Notes: generated by a model from the sequence alone, not told the origin. DNA of 36,087 nt from Stenotrophomonas maltophilia (GCA_002387845.1 DGLB01000053.1:28302-64388), one strand, 5' to 3'. Positions 26,312 through 35,434 are shown, numbered from the stretch's first letter. Translations and numbers: made by a program.

Positions 26312-27452
26312 CGGCAACCTCCGGGGCTGGGGCCGCAGCCGGCGCAGGAGCGGCGGCACCAGGAAGCGGCTGCAGTTCAGCGGTCAGGGTGAAGCGGTCG
26401 CGACCGCCGGCACCCCCGTCGGCCTGCAGCACGCCGGTCAGATTGACCTTGGTCCACAGCGGCGACGCCTGCAGCAGCGGGACCAGTTGCGACGCTTCGC
26501 GGCTGAGGCCGATCAGCTGCAGGGTGCGGCCTTCCACCGACAGCTTCTCCAGATAGGTGCCGTCGGGCAGCAGACGGGTCAGTTCGTTCCACACTTCCAG
26601 CGTGCTGGCCTGGGCCGTGCGTTTCTCTTCCAGGAACGCCGCGCCATCCACCCGTCGCTGCAGGTGCTCACGCTCGGCGGCGACGGTGCGCGCATCGCGT
26701 GCGGCCGCATTGACCTGCTCGCGCAGCTGGTCGGCCGCGCGCTCGCGATTGAGCAGCAGCTGGTTGCCGGCCAGTGCCAGCAGCACCACGGCCGCCGCAC
26801 CCAGCAACAGGTTCCAGCGCCGCATCGGATCACGCGCCAGGAATCGCTGGGTGACCGGCAGCAGGTTCACCCCCAGCGGCTGGCCGCTGCCATCGTCGGC
26901 ATCCACGCCGGCCAGCTGCCCGGCCCAGCTGCCGGACTGCTGCAGCCACTGTTCCAGCGCCGGGCGCGGAATCACCACCAGCTCCACCTGCAGTTGCCCG
27001 TCCGGCAAAGTGTCGCCTTCGCGCACGTCGTAATGCACCTGACCCGCTTCAAACGGCGTCTGCCGGTCGATTTCGAAACCGACCACGTCGCGCAGTCGCG
27101 GCGCGGCAGCGGCCGGCAGCCGCAACGGCCGCCGCAGCACCGCCGAGGCCGGCAGCACCCAGTAGCGCGGAAGACCACGCACGCGCGCATCCAGTACCGG
27201 CTCCAGGTCCGTGGGCGTCTGCGGCCAGGGCAGCTGCAGCACCGCTTGCAGTTCGCCGGCGGTGTCGCGCTGCACGATCAGCTGCTCACCTTCGCGGGCA
27301 AGCAGCAGGCGCGAACGCGACCAGCCCAGCGCCCATTGCCAGCGCACCGGCAACCAGGCCAGCAGGGAACGCCGCCACCAGCGCAGGCCATTGCCCACGC
27401 CCGGCGCGAGCCGCCCCCGTACCTGCACCAGACTGTCCCGCCATGAAGTCAT
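26286..27452 (-). CDS. xpsL: T2SS inner-membrane protein XpsL (GspL)
   Basis: XpsL couples cytoplasmic ATPase XpsE to the membrane platform. The 388-residue product has a cytoplasmic actin-like PilM-type domain in the first ~210 residues (LPRYWVLPASAVLRRPL, VVGFEIDRQTPF), one membrane segment (about 217-235, LLLGAAAVVLLALAGNQ) and a periplasmic PilN-like coiled coil and ferredoxin-like domain (LTRLLPDGTYLEKLSVEG). A Pro/Ala-rich tail ends the protein. The start overlaps xpsK by 4 bases (ATGA). Confidence 0.94.
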   Translation of the reverse strand: MTSWRDSLVQVRGRLAPGVGNGLRWWRRSLLAWLPVRWQWALGWSRSRLLLAREGEQLIVQRDTAGELQAVLQLPWPQTPTDLEPVLDARVRGLPRYWVLPASAVLRRPLRLPAAAAPRLRDVVGFEIDRQTPFEAGQVHYDVREGDTLPDGQLQVELVVIPRPALEQWLQQSGSWAGQLAGVDADDGSGQPLGVNLLPVTQRFLARDPMRRWNLLLGAAAVVLLALAGNQLLLNRERAADQLREQVNAAARDARTVAAEREHLQRRVDGAAFLEEKRTAQASTLEVWNELTRLLPDGTYLEKLSVEGRTLQLIGLSREASQLVPLLQASPLWTKVNLTGVLQADGGAGGRDRFTLTAELQPLPGAAAPAPAAAPAPEVADGNAADTP

Positions 27453-28330
27453 CGTGCTGCCATTCCCTGTTCCCAGCGAAGTACCGTGTATGCCGTGCCC
27501 GGCGTGCCTGCTGCGCCCCTGCGCACCACCGCGCGCAGGACTGAAACCCGGCCGCGCGGGTCCATCGCGCGGCTCTCGATACTATAAGTGCCGCTGCCAC
27601 CCACCGCTGCCGCCGCGGTCACGTTTCCGTCGCCGTCACTGCCCTGCAGGCGTTCGCGGTCGGCCAGCAGGCGTTCGGCATCCAGCCCCAGCGCCTGCAG
27701 CACGGGCCCGGAGGCGAAGCGCGGATCCGGCCGCGACTGCCGACTGTACAGGGTCAGCAGCGGTTCCAACCGTTCATACAGCGCCGGATCCATACCGAGC
27801 ACACGCTGCAGCTCGCCCAGCGTTTCAAAGCGTGCATTGCGCGCCCCATAGGGCAGGCCCGCGGCGACGTAATCGGCCGTTTCGGCCCCGCCGCCGGGCT
27901 GTTTCAGACTGTCAGGATCGCGCCAGTCGATGATCGCCCCGGCCAGTTGCCTGGCACGCGCGGGCTCAACCTCCATCGCCTCCATCAACCCGCCCAGCAA
28001 GGTCGCATCCGCGAGGTTGAGGTTGACCTTGCCGTTTTCGTCGATGATCCGGAGGTCGATGGTCCAGCTATCGAATGTCCACCGGTAGCGACGCCCATCC
28101 GGCGTCCACGGAGGTTGCAGCGCGTTGGGTTGCAGCCGGTACAGCGCGTACTCCACCCCGGCGCGTGCGGCCTCCTGCCCCACCGCATCGTCGCTGCTCA
28201 CCCGCTGTTGCAGGTGTTCGATGCGCGCACTGAGTGCGAACGCGCCGACCACGGCGGTGAGCAGCGCGATCAGCCACAGCACCAGCACCAGCGCGGCACC
28301 GCGTGGGCGACAGCCGTGCGTGCGCCTCAT
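27449..28330 (-). CDS. xpsK: T2SS minor pseudopilin XpsK (GspK)
   Basis: XpsK caps the pseudopilus tip. The 293-residue product has a short leader with prepilin-peptidase site after Gly (PRG then AALVLVLWLIALL). It lacks Glu at position +5, which is the rule for GspK. The large globular domain includes VEYALYRLQ, IDENGKVNLN and AIIDWRDPDS, the family hallmarks. The start overlaps xpsJ by 4 bases and the end overlaps xpsL by 4, showing tight translational coupling. The open frame upstream of ATG 28330 is not used. Confidence 0.95.
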   Translation of the reverse strand: MRRTHGCRPRGAALVLVLWLIALLTAVVGAFALSARIEHLQQRVSSDDAVGQEAARAGVEYALYRLQPNALQPPWTPDGRRYRWTFDSWTIDLRIIDENGKVNLNLADATLLGGLMEAMEVEPARARQLAGAIIDWRDPDSLKQPGGGAETADYVAAGLPYGARNARFETLGELQRVLGMDPALYERLEPLLTLYSRQSRPDPRFASGPVLQALGLDAERLLADRERLQGSDGDGNVTAAAAVGGSGTYSIESRAMDPRGRVSVLRAVVRRGAAGTPGTAYTVLRWEQGMAAR

Positions 28331-28977
28331 GTACCGGCTCCGGATGTACGCGCGCCACGCGACTGGGACAGCGCCACCACCAGCGGCGGCCATGCCGGCC
28401 CCTGCTGCGGAATGATACGGATCTCCACCAGGTTGGGCAGGCGGCGGGTGTCGTCCCATTGGGTCTGCCAGTCGCCCAGCTGCCCGGTGCGCACATCCAC
28501 GCCGCGGTAGCGGAACTGCACCTCGCGCAGCGCGTCGGCCAGCACTTCCGGCGGGCGCGGCGGGGTCTCGGCCACACGTTCGCCGTTCTGGACCAGGGTC
28601 AAGGCCAGTTCCAGGGTCTGCGCCTCACCGCGACCCCGTGCCTGCAACTCATGCACGTACGGCCCGCCCCGCCCCAGGTAACCCGGCAGTTCGGATACGA
28701 ACAGCATGCGCTGTGCTTCCCCCTGGAAATACAGCGGTTCGCGGGTGGGGTCGGGGGGTTCGGCGGCGGTGGGCAGCGCCATGCTCAGGCGTCGACGCAG
28801 AAAGCCTTCCACGGCGCGCATGCGCTCGTTCTGTGCCGCCACGCGTTCGCCACGCTGCGCGATCTGCATGGCAGAGCGCACGCTGGCAAACGCGATGGCC
28901 AGCCCACCGACCAGCAACACCGTGGCCAACAGGATCTCGATCAGGGTGAAGCCGCGCTGGCGCGAAGGTCGGATCAT
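28327..28977 (-). CDS. xpsJ: T2SS minor pseudopilin XpsJ (GspJ)
   Basis: XpsJ is a minor pseudopilin that forms the tip complex with XpsI and XpsK. The 216-residue product has a prepilin leader (MIRPSRQRG) and the mature start FTLIEILLATVLLVGGLAIA with Glu+5. The globular region (EVQFRYRGVDVRTGQLGDWQ) matches GspJ. ATG 28977 overlaps the xpsI stop by 4 bases and fixes the start. Confidence 0.95.
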   Translation of the reverse strand: MIRPSRQRGFTLIEILLATVLLVGGLAIAFASVRSAMQIAQRGERVAAQNERMRAVEGFLRRRLSMALPTAAEPPDPTREPLYFQGEAQRMLFVSELPGYLGRGGPYVHELQARGRGEAQTLELALTLVQNGERVAETPPRPPEVLADALREVQFRYRGVDVRTGQLGDWQTQWDDTRRLPNLVEIRIIPQQGPAWPPLVVALSQSRGARTSGAGT

Positions 28978-29396
28978 CGCACCGCCCCCTGCGTGGGCGG
29001 CAGCAGGCGCAGCGTGCGCCATTGCAGCTGCTCAGCTTCGCCGTCACCCCACCTCACCTGCAGGCTCAGCTCGGCCAGCTGGGGGCCGGTCGCGCTGCTG
29101 GCGGCGGACGCCGGCACGCTGCTGCTGCGCGGTTCCACAAAGGGTGCCACCTGCAGCTCCCAGCGGTAGCGTCCGTCCTCCCACTGGCCTTGCTGGCGGC
29201 CTTCCTGCAGGGGCACATCGACGCCGGTGAGCGCGAGCAGGGATTGCGCGTGCAGCACCGCGCGGGTGCGCAGGTCAGCGGTGTGGACCTGGCGCGATGC
29301 GCCGGACAGGCTGCCAAGCAGCAGGGTCAGGGCCAGTGCCAGCAGGGCAAAGGCGACGATGACTTCCAGCAGGGAGTAGCCGCGTTGGTGTTTCAT
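28974..29396 (-). CDS. xpsI: T2SS minor pseudopilin XpsI (GspI)
   Basis: XpsI initiates pseudopilus assembly. The 140-residue product has a very short leader MKHQRG and mature YSLLEVIVAFALLALALTLL with Glu+5. The remainder (AVLHAQSLLALTGVDVPL, RYRWELQVAPF) is consistent with GspI. The start overlaps the xpsH stop by 4 bases. The frame is open further upstream, but that part is the shadow of xpsH. Confidence 0.94.
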   Translation of the reverse strand: MKHQRGYSLLEVIVAFALLALALTLLLGSLSGASRQVHTADLRTRAVLHAQSLLALTGVDVPLQEGRQQGQWEDGRYRWELQVAPFVEPRSSSVPASAASSATGPQLAELSLQVRWGDGEAEQLQWRTLRLLPPTQGAVR

Positions 29397-29890
29397 TGTT
29401 GGGTGGCCCGGCCGGAGCGGACTTCGCCGGTGATCCAGGTCACGTCGATGCGCCAGACGGCACCCCGCAGGTCCAGCTCGATCGTGCCGCCGCTGGACCC
29501 GCCATCGGGATGGAAGGCAATGCCGCCCTGGCCGGTGCCGGCGGCGACCTGCGCGGCACCGTGGAAACGCACCTCGAGTGCGTCGGGCAGTTCGCCATGA
29601 CGCCCGTTGGCCGCTTCCCAGCGCCGCGTGCGTGGGTCGATCAGAAAGCGCTGCATCTCGCCGGTGGCAATGGCCTGGGTGCGTGTGTAACGCAGCTGGC
29701 TGGCAATTTCCTTGCCGGCATTGCGCAGGCGCAGCCCGTCGATGCCGCCGTTCATGGCGGTCGCCGAAATCACGCCGATGATGGCGATCAACGCCACCAC
29801 CAGCAGCATCTCCAGCAGCGAGACACCGCGCATGGCCGAGCGCGCCCTGCGGCGGGCACACGGCGGCGTGGGGCATGGCAGAGGGGTCAC
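29393..29890 (-). CDS. xpsH: T2SS minor pseudopilin XpsH (GspH)
   Basis: XpsH is a minor pseudopilin linking the tip to the major fibre. It has a basic leader (ARRRARSAMRG), a cleavage site after Gly, and mature VSLLEMLLVVALIAIIGVIS with Glu+5. Residues GKEIASQLRYTRTQAI and the C-terminal WRIDVTWITGEV fit GspH. The start is uncertain: GTG 29890 gives a normal basic leader (165 residues in total), TTG 29896 adds two residues, and ATG 29833 would leave only a 3-residue leader. None has a good ribosome site. It follows xpsG by 12 bases. Confidence 0.9.
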   Translation of the reverse strand: MTPLPCPTPPCARRRARSAMRGVSLLEMLLVVALIAIIGVISATAMNGGIDGLRLRNAGKEIASQLRYTRTQAIATGEMQRFLIDPRTRRWEAANGRHGELPDALEVRFHGAAQVAAGTGQGGIAFHPDGGSSGGTIELDLRGAVWRIDVTWITGEVRSGRATQQ

Positions 29891-29902
29891 GACCAAGCGC
29901 GC

Positions 29903-30337
29903 TTACTCGTAGCGGATGTCCGCGTCGTAGCTGCTGCCGCCGGCCTTGCCGTCCTTGCCCAGGCTGATCAGGTCAAACGGCTGGCCCTCGCCCGGCGCGC
30001 GGTATTCCAGCGCGTGGCCCCACGGGTCGTTGAGCTCGGCTTCCTTGGCATACGGCCCCAGCCAGCCACTGCTGCCACCGGGTTGGGTGACCAGGTCTTC
30101 CAGCCTGGTCGGCAGCTTGCCGGTATCCAGCTGGTAGTTCTCGATCTTGCCGGCAATGGTCTGCACCTGCGACTTGGCGATATTGGCCTTGCCACGGTCG
30201 GCACCGCCCAGCACCCGGCTGCCGACCAGGGTCAGCACCGCGCCGATCAGGACGATGACAATGATGATTTCCAGCAGGCTCATACCGGCCTGGTGGCGAC
30301 GGGAGACAACGCGGACCGGTTTGCGACGGTGGATCAT
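29903..30337 (-). CDS. xpsG: T2SS major pseudopilin XpsG (GspG)
   Basis: XpsG polymerises into the pseudopilus that pushes substrates through the secretin. The 144-residue product has a basic leader (MIHRRKPVRVVSRRHQAG) and mature MSLLEIIIVIVLIGAVLTLV with Glu+5; position +1 is Met instead of the usual Phe. The C-terminal part, DPWGHALEYR...SLGKDGKAGG...DADI, carries the calcium-binding loop of the family. ATG 30337 has AAGGAG about 6 bases upstream. A 43-base gap separates it from xpsF, the widest within E-G. Confidence 0.97.
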   Translation of the reverse strand: MIHRRKPVRVVSRRHQAGMSLLEIIIVIVLIGAVLTLVGSRVLGGADRGKANIAKSQVQTIAGKIENYQLDTGKLPTRLEDLVTQPGGSSGWLGPYAKEAELNDPWGHALEYRAPGEGQPFDLISLGKDGKAGGSSYDADIRYE

Positions 30338-30380
30338 GAAAGCTCCTTGCAGCGGGTCGTAAAGGAAGATGCCACTGGCG

Positions 30381-31601
30381 TCAGCCAATCGCATTGGTCA
30401 GGTCATACAGCGGCACCAGCACCGCGACGATCACCAGCCCGACCACCGAGGCCAGCACCAGGGTGATCACCGGCACCAGTGCCGACAGCAGGCGGTCGAT
30501 GGCGCGCGCGCTTTCCTGCTCGAAGGTATCGGCGGTTTTCAGCAGCATGGCATCCAGTGCACCGGATTCCTCGCCGACCTGGATCATCTGCAGCGCCAGG
30601 CGCGGAAAGCGCTTGCCACGTGACAGCGACGCGGACAGGCCGTTGCCGTTTTTCACCTCGTCGCTGGCCGCATCGACGTCCGCCGCCAGCGCGCGGTTGC
30701 CGAGCACGTTGCGGGCGATGCCCAGCCCGGCCAGCAGCGGCACGCCGTTGCGCAGCAAGGTGCCCAGGGTACGCGCCAGGCGTGCGGTTTCCAGCTTGGC
30801 CACCAGCGCACCGACGCCCTTGCGTTCCAGCAGCCAGCCATCCACGGCCAGGCGGAAGGCAGGCTGGCGCAGCTTGCGTTCCAGCAGCAACAGCAGCGCA
30901 CACGGCACCACCACCAGCACCAGCCAGTAATCACGCACCAGCAGCCCCGCGTTGAGGACCCACTGGGTGAACCACGGCAGCGCCACGTCCAGGCTTTCAT
31001 ACATCAACGCAAACTGCGGCACCACGTACCCGAGCAGGAACAGCAGCGCGCCACCCACTACCGCCAGCAGGATCGCCGGATAGATGAGCGCATTGATCAC
31101 CCGCCCTTTCAGTTCGCGGCTGCGTTCCAGGTAATCGGCCAGGCGCTGCAGCGTGTCATGCAGGCTGCCGCCCGCTTCACCGGCCCGCACCATGTTGATG
31201 TACAGGCGCGAGAACAGGCCATGCTGTCGTTCCAGGGCCGTGGACAGCGCCGCGCCACCACGCACGATGTCGCGGATGTCGGCGATCACCCGCCGGCTGC
31301 GCTCGTCCTCGGGCAGCTCCAGCAGGATGCTCAAGGCGCGGTCCAGTGGCTGGCCGGCACCCAGCAGGGTGGCCAGCTGCTGGGTGAACTGGACCAGCGC
31401 GGCCCCGTCGAACGGCTTGCGGCGCAGCAGCGCGGACCACGAAACAGCAGCGCCGCTGCCGTCTGCGGCGACCCGCGCCTCCATCGGCAGATGCCCCTGG
31501 TCCTGCAGACGCGCGGCCACCTCGGCTTCGCTGGCCGCTTCCATCTGGCCGTCGAACAGTTCGCCGTGTGCGTTCAGGGCCTTGTAGCGGTACTGCGGCA
31601 T
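30381..31601 (-). CDS. xpsF: T2SS inner-membrane platform protein XpsF (GspF)
   Basis: XpsF is the polytopic core of the assembly platform. The 406-residue product begins MPQYRYKALNAHGELFDGQM, the canonical GspF N-terminus, followed by two similar cytoplasmic helical domains (FTQQLATLLGAGQPLDRAL and LARTLGTLLRNGVPLLAGL) and three membrane segments (about residues 170-190, 215-240 and 370-395). Length equals typical GspF. The start lies 2 bases after the xpsE stop. Confidence 0.97.
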   Translation of the reverse strand: MPQYRYKALNAHGELFDGQMEAASEAEVAARLQDQGHLPMEARVAADGSGAAVSWSALLRRKPFDGAALVQFTQQLATLLGAGQPLDRALSILLELPEDERSRRVIADIRDIVRGGAALSTALERQHGLFSRLYINMVRAGEAGGSLHDTLQRLADYLERSRELKGRVINALIYPAILLAVVGGALLFLLGYVVPQFALMYESLDVALPWFTQWVLNAGLLVRDYWLVLVVVPCALLLLLERKLRQPAFRLAVDGWLLERKGVGALVAKLETARLARTLGTLLRNGVPLLAGLGIARNVLGNRALAADVDAASDEVKNGNGLSASLSRGKRFPRLALQMIQVGEESGALDAMLLKTADTFEQESARAIDRLLSALVPVITLVLASVVGLVIVAVLVPLYDLTNAIG

Positions 31602-31603
31602 GC

Positions 31604-33337
31604 TCAGCTTTCCTCGGTCACGCGCAGTACTTCTTCAATGGTGGTCTGGCCGGCCAGCGCCTTGGCCAGACCGTCCTCGTACATGGTGCGCATGCCGGCC
31701 GCGCGCGCGATCTGTTCGATCTCGCCCATGCCGGCACGGCGCATCACCGCGCGACGCAGCTCGTCGTTCATCACCAGGAATTCCATGATGGTGGTCCGCC
31801 CCAGATAACCGGTGGGGGCCAGCGCGGACGGCTGCGCGCGATACAGGAAGATGTCGCCCTCCGGTTGCAGCCGGCGCAACCCGAACTTTTCTATTTCTTC
31901 AGGCGAAGCCGGGTAACGCTGCGCGTGCTGCGGCTCCAGCCGGCGCACCAGGCGCTGGGCCAGGATGCCGTTGATGGTGGAGGTCAGCAGATAGTCCTCC
32001 ACGCCCATGTCGAGCAGGCGGGTGATACCCCCTGCCGCATTGTTGGTGTGCAGCGTGGACAGCACCAGGTGACCGGTCAGCGCCGACTGGATGGCGATGC
32101 GCGCCGTTTCCAGGTCGCGCATTTCGCCGATCATGATGATGTCCGGGTCCTGGCGCACGATGCTGCGCAGCGCGTTGGCGAAATCCAGCCCGATCTGCGG
32201 CTTGGCCTGGATCTGGTTGATGCCCTCGATCTGGTATTCGACCGGGTCTTCGACGGTGATGATCTTCACGTCGGGGGTATTGAGCTGGCTCAACGCGGTG
32301 TACAGCGTGGTGGTCTTGCCCGAGCCGGTCGGGCCGGTCACCAGCAGGATGCCGTGCGGCTGGTCCAGTACCTTGCGGAACTGTGGCAGGAAGGCATCGG
32401 TGAAGCCAAGGCGGTGGAAATCAAACACCACCGTATCGCGGTCGAGCAGACGCATGACCACGCTTTCGCCATGCGCGGTGGGCACCGTGCTCACGCGCAG
32501 GTCCAGCTCCTTGCCCTGCACGCGCAGCATGATGCGACCGTCCTGCGGCAGGCGGCGCTCGGCGATGTTCAGCCGCGCCATGATCTTGATGCGGCTGATC
32601 ACCGCCGCGGTAAGGTTGACCGGCGGGCTTTCGCCTTCGATCAACACGCCGTCCACGCGGTAGCGCACCTTCAGGCGATTCTCGAAGGGTTCGATGTGGA
32701 TGTCGGAGGCGCGCAGTTCGACCGCACGCTGGATCACCAGGTTCACCAGCCGGATCACCGGGGCTTCCGAGGCCAGGTCGCGCAGGTGCTCGATGTCGTC
32801 CACCACGGCACCTTCGCCATCGGCGGTCTCGATGATCGCCCCCATCGCGCTGCGGCCCTGGCCGAACCAGCGTTCGATGACGTCATCGATCTCCGAGCGC
32901 AGCCCGACGTGCAGACGGGCAGGCACGCCCAGGGCCAGCCGCACCGCTTCGGCCGCGTACGGCTCCTGCGGGTCGCTCAGCCACAGGTCCAGCACACCGT
33001 CGTGCAGCGCCAGCGGACATACATGGAACTGTTTGAGGAAACGCAGCGACAACGGCAACGCATCAAGCAGCGATTCCGGCGCGGCTTCGGCGACGCTTTT
33101 GGCCTCGAGCAGCGGCAGCGACAGCACCTCGGCACAGGCCTGGGCGTGATCGCGCTCAGATACCAGGCCCAGGCGGACCAGCAACGGCAGCAGGCCGCCA
33201 CCGGATTCGCGCTGCAGCGGCCGCGCGCGGGCAAGGTCTGCTTCCTTCAGGCGTCCGTTGCGCAGCAGCAACGCAACGATGCGGGACTCGGCGTCCTCGT
33301 GGGATGCAGCTGCAAGATCGTGGGCTACCGCGTTCAC
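31604..33337 (-). CDS. xpsE: T2SS secretion ATPase XpsE (GspE) lacking the zinc cysteines
   Basis: XpsE is the cytoplasmic hexameric ATPase powering pseudopilus assembly. The 577-residue product has N-terminal domains (about 1-150) that bind XpsL, then the RecA-like core: Walker A GPTGSGKT (335-342), Asp box TVEDPVEYQ (361-369), Walker B DIIMIGEMRD (399-408) and His box GHLVLSTLHTNNA (422-434). The usual C-terminal tetracysteine zinc motif of GspE (CxxC...CxxC) is absent: residues 466-512 hold no Cys, and the whole protein has only Cys68 and Cys107. The start is GTG 33337 with AGGAGAG upstream. It is the first gene of the operon. Confidence 0.96.
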   Translation of the reverse strand: MNAVAHDLAAASHEDAESRIVALLLRNGRLKEADLARARPLQRESGGGLLPLLVRLGLVSERDHAQACAEVLSLPLLEAKSVAEAAPESLLDALPLSLRFLKQFHVCPLALHDGVLDLWLSDPQEPYAAEAVRLALGVPARLHVGLRSEIDDVIERWFGQGRSAMGAIIETADGEGAVVDDIEHLRDLASEAPVIRLVNLVIQRAVELRASDIHIEPFENRLKVRYRVDGVLIEGESPPVNLTAAVISRIKIMARLNIAERRLPQDGRIMLRVQGKELDLRVSTVPTAHGESVVMRLLDRDTVVFDFHRLGFTDAFLPQFRKVLDQPHGILLVTGPTGSGKTTTLYTALSQLNTPDVKIITVEDPVEYQIEGINQIQAKPQIGLDFANALRSIVRQDPDIIMIGEMRDLETARIAIQSALTGHLVLSTLHTNNAAGGITRLLDMGVEDYLLTSTINGILAQRLVRRLEPQHAQRYPASPEEIEKFGLRRLQPEGDIFLYRAQPSALAPTGYLGRTTIMEFLVMNDELRRAVMRRAGMGEIEQIARAAGMRTMYEDGLAKALAGQTTIEEVLRVTEES

Positions 33338-33408
33338 GAAAGCTCTCCTGGCGACCCGGAGACTTTAGCAGTTCGCCGCGGTACGGATGACAGTGGCGCA
33401 GACAGAAA

Positions 33409-33438
33409 GCGGGAGCCCGTCACATGACGGACTCCCGC
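33409..33438 (-). terminator. Terminator of the subtilisin-like protease gene
   Basis: A 13-bp stem with one mismatch (GCGGGAG-CCGTC type arms) is followed on the minus strand by TTTCTGT. It lies 18 bases after the protease stop and 70 bases before the xpsE start, so the xps operon probably has its own promoter in the short gap 33338-33408. I cannot place its -35/-10 boxes. Confidence 0.8.
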
Positions 33439-33456
33439 CGCACACCCCAGGGTGTG

Positions 33457-35313
33457 TTACTGGACGGCCTGGATGCTCACGCCGCTGAACGCGGACTCAC
33501 CCACCAGCTTGATGTAGTACGTACCTGCCACCGGTGCGGTGAAACGCACGGTTTCGCTGTTGCCCGGACGCGTGGACTTGGCGTCGAAGTCGGTGCTGGT
33601 CGGTTCTTCACCGGCACTCACGTACAGCGAGACGTTGCCGCTGCCACCGTAGGTGAGGAAGCTGACCGTCTTGCCCGCCGAGGCTTCGAAGCTGTACAGC
33701 GTCTCGCTGCCACCGGCACCGCTCAGACCACTCACCGCGGTACGGTTGGTCAGCGGCGTGGCGTCCGGCGCGCAATCCACTTCGCACGGTTCTTCCAGGG
33801 CCTTGTCGAGGGCGGCCTTGGCATCGACGATGCCGGTGCCGATCGGCGTGCTGGCCGGCGGGGCCACCGGGAAGCTGCGCGCGGTCTGCTTGAGCAGCGT
33901 TTCCAGCTGCGCCGGGGTCAGCGGGTCCTTGCCCGCCGAGGCCAGCGCGCCCTGCACCAGCGCCGCCACGCCAGCGACGTGCGGCGAGGCCATCGAGGTG
34001 CCGCCCATGCCCATGTAGCTGTAGGCACCGGAGGTCGGCGTGGTCAGGCCGTTGTAGCCGGCCTGCCAGACGTAGCCGCCCGGATTGCCGTCGACGCTGC
34101 CGCCACCACCGGGACCGGACAGATCCACCACCGCACCATAGTTGGAGTAGTAGGTGATGCCGCCGGTGATGCGGGTCGCACCCACGGCGATCACGTTGGC
34201 GCAGCTGGCCGGGCGGTAGTTGGCGGCGTTCGAGCCGGCGTTGCCGGCGGCCACCACCACGGTGGTGCCGCGCGACACCGCGCCGTTGATCGCATCCTGG
34301 TAGGCCGGGTCGCACGCACCGCCGCCGCCCAGGCTCATGTTGATCACTTCAGCCGGGTTCGGGTTGGCCGGAATGCCGGCAACGGTACCGCCGGACGCCC
34401 AGGTGATCGCATCGGCGATGTCGGCCAGATAGCCACCGCACTTGCCGAGCACGCGCACCGGCAGCACCTTGGCCTTGTAGGCGACGCCGGCCATGCCCAG
34501 CGCGTTGTTGGTGGCTTCGGCGACAGTGCCGGACACGTGGGTGCCGTGCCAGGAGCTGTCTTCGGCCAGCGAGCCGTCGTAGCACTCGTTGTCGTTCTCG
34601 ACCCAGTCGCCGTAATCCAGCGCGCCCGGCACACGGTCATCGGTGGCACGACGCGAGGTCTCCGCGTCGCTGATGAAGTCGTAGCCTTCCAGCAGCGTGC
34701 CGGCGGCAAAGTCCGGGTGCTGCGGCAGGATGCCGGTGTCCAGCACCGCGACCACCACGCCCTCGCCCTGGGCCACGTCCCACGCCGCCGGTGCGTTCAC
34801 GCCACCGGTGGCGCTGTGCAGGTGCCACTGGTACTGCGCGTAGTACGGATCATTCGGCACCAGCTGCGGGGTTTCCTTGGCGCGCACATCCGCGCGCTGC
34901 AGCTTGACGTCGGCCACGGCGTACTGGACCTGCGGGTCGGCCTGGATTTCCTTCAGCACTTTCTGCAGGTCGGCCTGGCTGAGCTTGCCCTGCAGACGGA
35001 TCACGTCGGCACCGGTGCCGAGCCGGCGCAGCAGCTGCGGACTGGCCGCTGCGGCGCGCGCCGTGCCGCCGGCGAGGCTGGCACGCGACACCGCCGAGTT
35101 CACCGTGGCCAGCCGGGCCGAGGCGTCGCCCGCAGCGGCGCTGCCGGCGCGGTACTTGACGATGATGCGTTCGGAACCCTGTTGGGCGGCCGTGGCCTGG
35201 CGCGCGGGCTCCTTGACCGGCAAACCGGCGGCATAGGCGCTGGTGGCGCCTACCGACAGCGACAGCACAGCCGCTGCCAGCACATTGATGCGAAGGTTCT
35301 GCTTCTTGGTCAC
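33457..35313 (-). CDS. Secreted subtilisin-like serine protease (S8 family) with PPC domain
   Basis: The 618-residue preproprotein has a Sec signal (1-28, ending SAYA), an I9-type propeptide (about 45-140, ERIIVKYRAG and VIRLQGKLSQ), a catalytic domain (about 155-500) with triad Asp192 (VAVLDTGI), His256 (WHGTHVSGT) and Ser440 (GTSMASPHVAG) plus oxyanion Asn358, and a C-terminal PPC domain (about 525-618) that is often removed on maturation. Homologous extracellular proteases are major virulence-associated enzymes of Stenotrophomonas and Xanthomonas and leave through the T2SS. GTG 35313 is chosen because GAGGA precedes it and it gives a good signal peptide. It sits directly upstream of the xps operon, so it is a likely substrate. 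Confidence 0.95.
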   Translation of the reverse strand: MTKKQNLRINVLAAAVLSLSVGATSAYAAGLPVKEPARQATAAQQGSERIIVKYRAGSAAAGDASARLATVNSAVSRASLAGGTARAAAASPQLLRRLGTGADVIRLQGKLSQADLQKVLKEIQADPQVQYAVADVKLQRADVRAKETPQLVPNDPYYAQYQWHLHSATGGVNAPAAWDVAQGEGVVVAVLDTGILPQHPDFAAGTLLEGYDFISDAETSRRATDDRVPGALDYGDWVENDNECYDGSLAEDSSWHGTHVSGTVAEATNNALGMAGVAYKAKVLPVRVLGKCGGYLADIADAITWASGGTVAGIPANPNPAEVINMSLGGGGACDPAYQDAINGAVSRGTTVVVAAGNAGSNAANYRPASCANVIAVGATRITGGITYYSNYGAVVDLSGPGGGGSVDGNPGGYVWQAGYNGLTTPTSGAYSYMGMGGTSMASPHVAGVAALVQGALASAGKDPLTPAQLETLLKQTARSFPVAPPASTPIGTGIVDAKAALDKALEEPCEVDCAPDATPLTNRTAVSGLSGAGGSETLYSFEASAGKTVSFLTYGGSGNVSLYVSAGEEPTSTDFDAKSTRPGNSETVRFTAPVAGTYYIKLVGESAFSGVSIQAVQ

Positions 35314-35434
35314 GTTGAAATCCTCTTCAAGGTCATGGATCAAACGACGGTTCAGGCCAAACACTCCCTGCGAAAACCCCGGCCGGCCCTGGCCAGGGTT
35401 CCGGTGACCCGCCCCCTCAGGCCCTGCATTGCGT

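Noticed and set aside
31568..33427. A 619-codon plus-strand open frame opposite xpsE
   Set aside because: It is the mirror of a highly conserved ATPase gene and shows no independent evidence.
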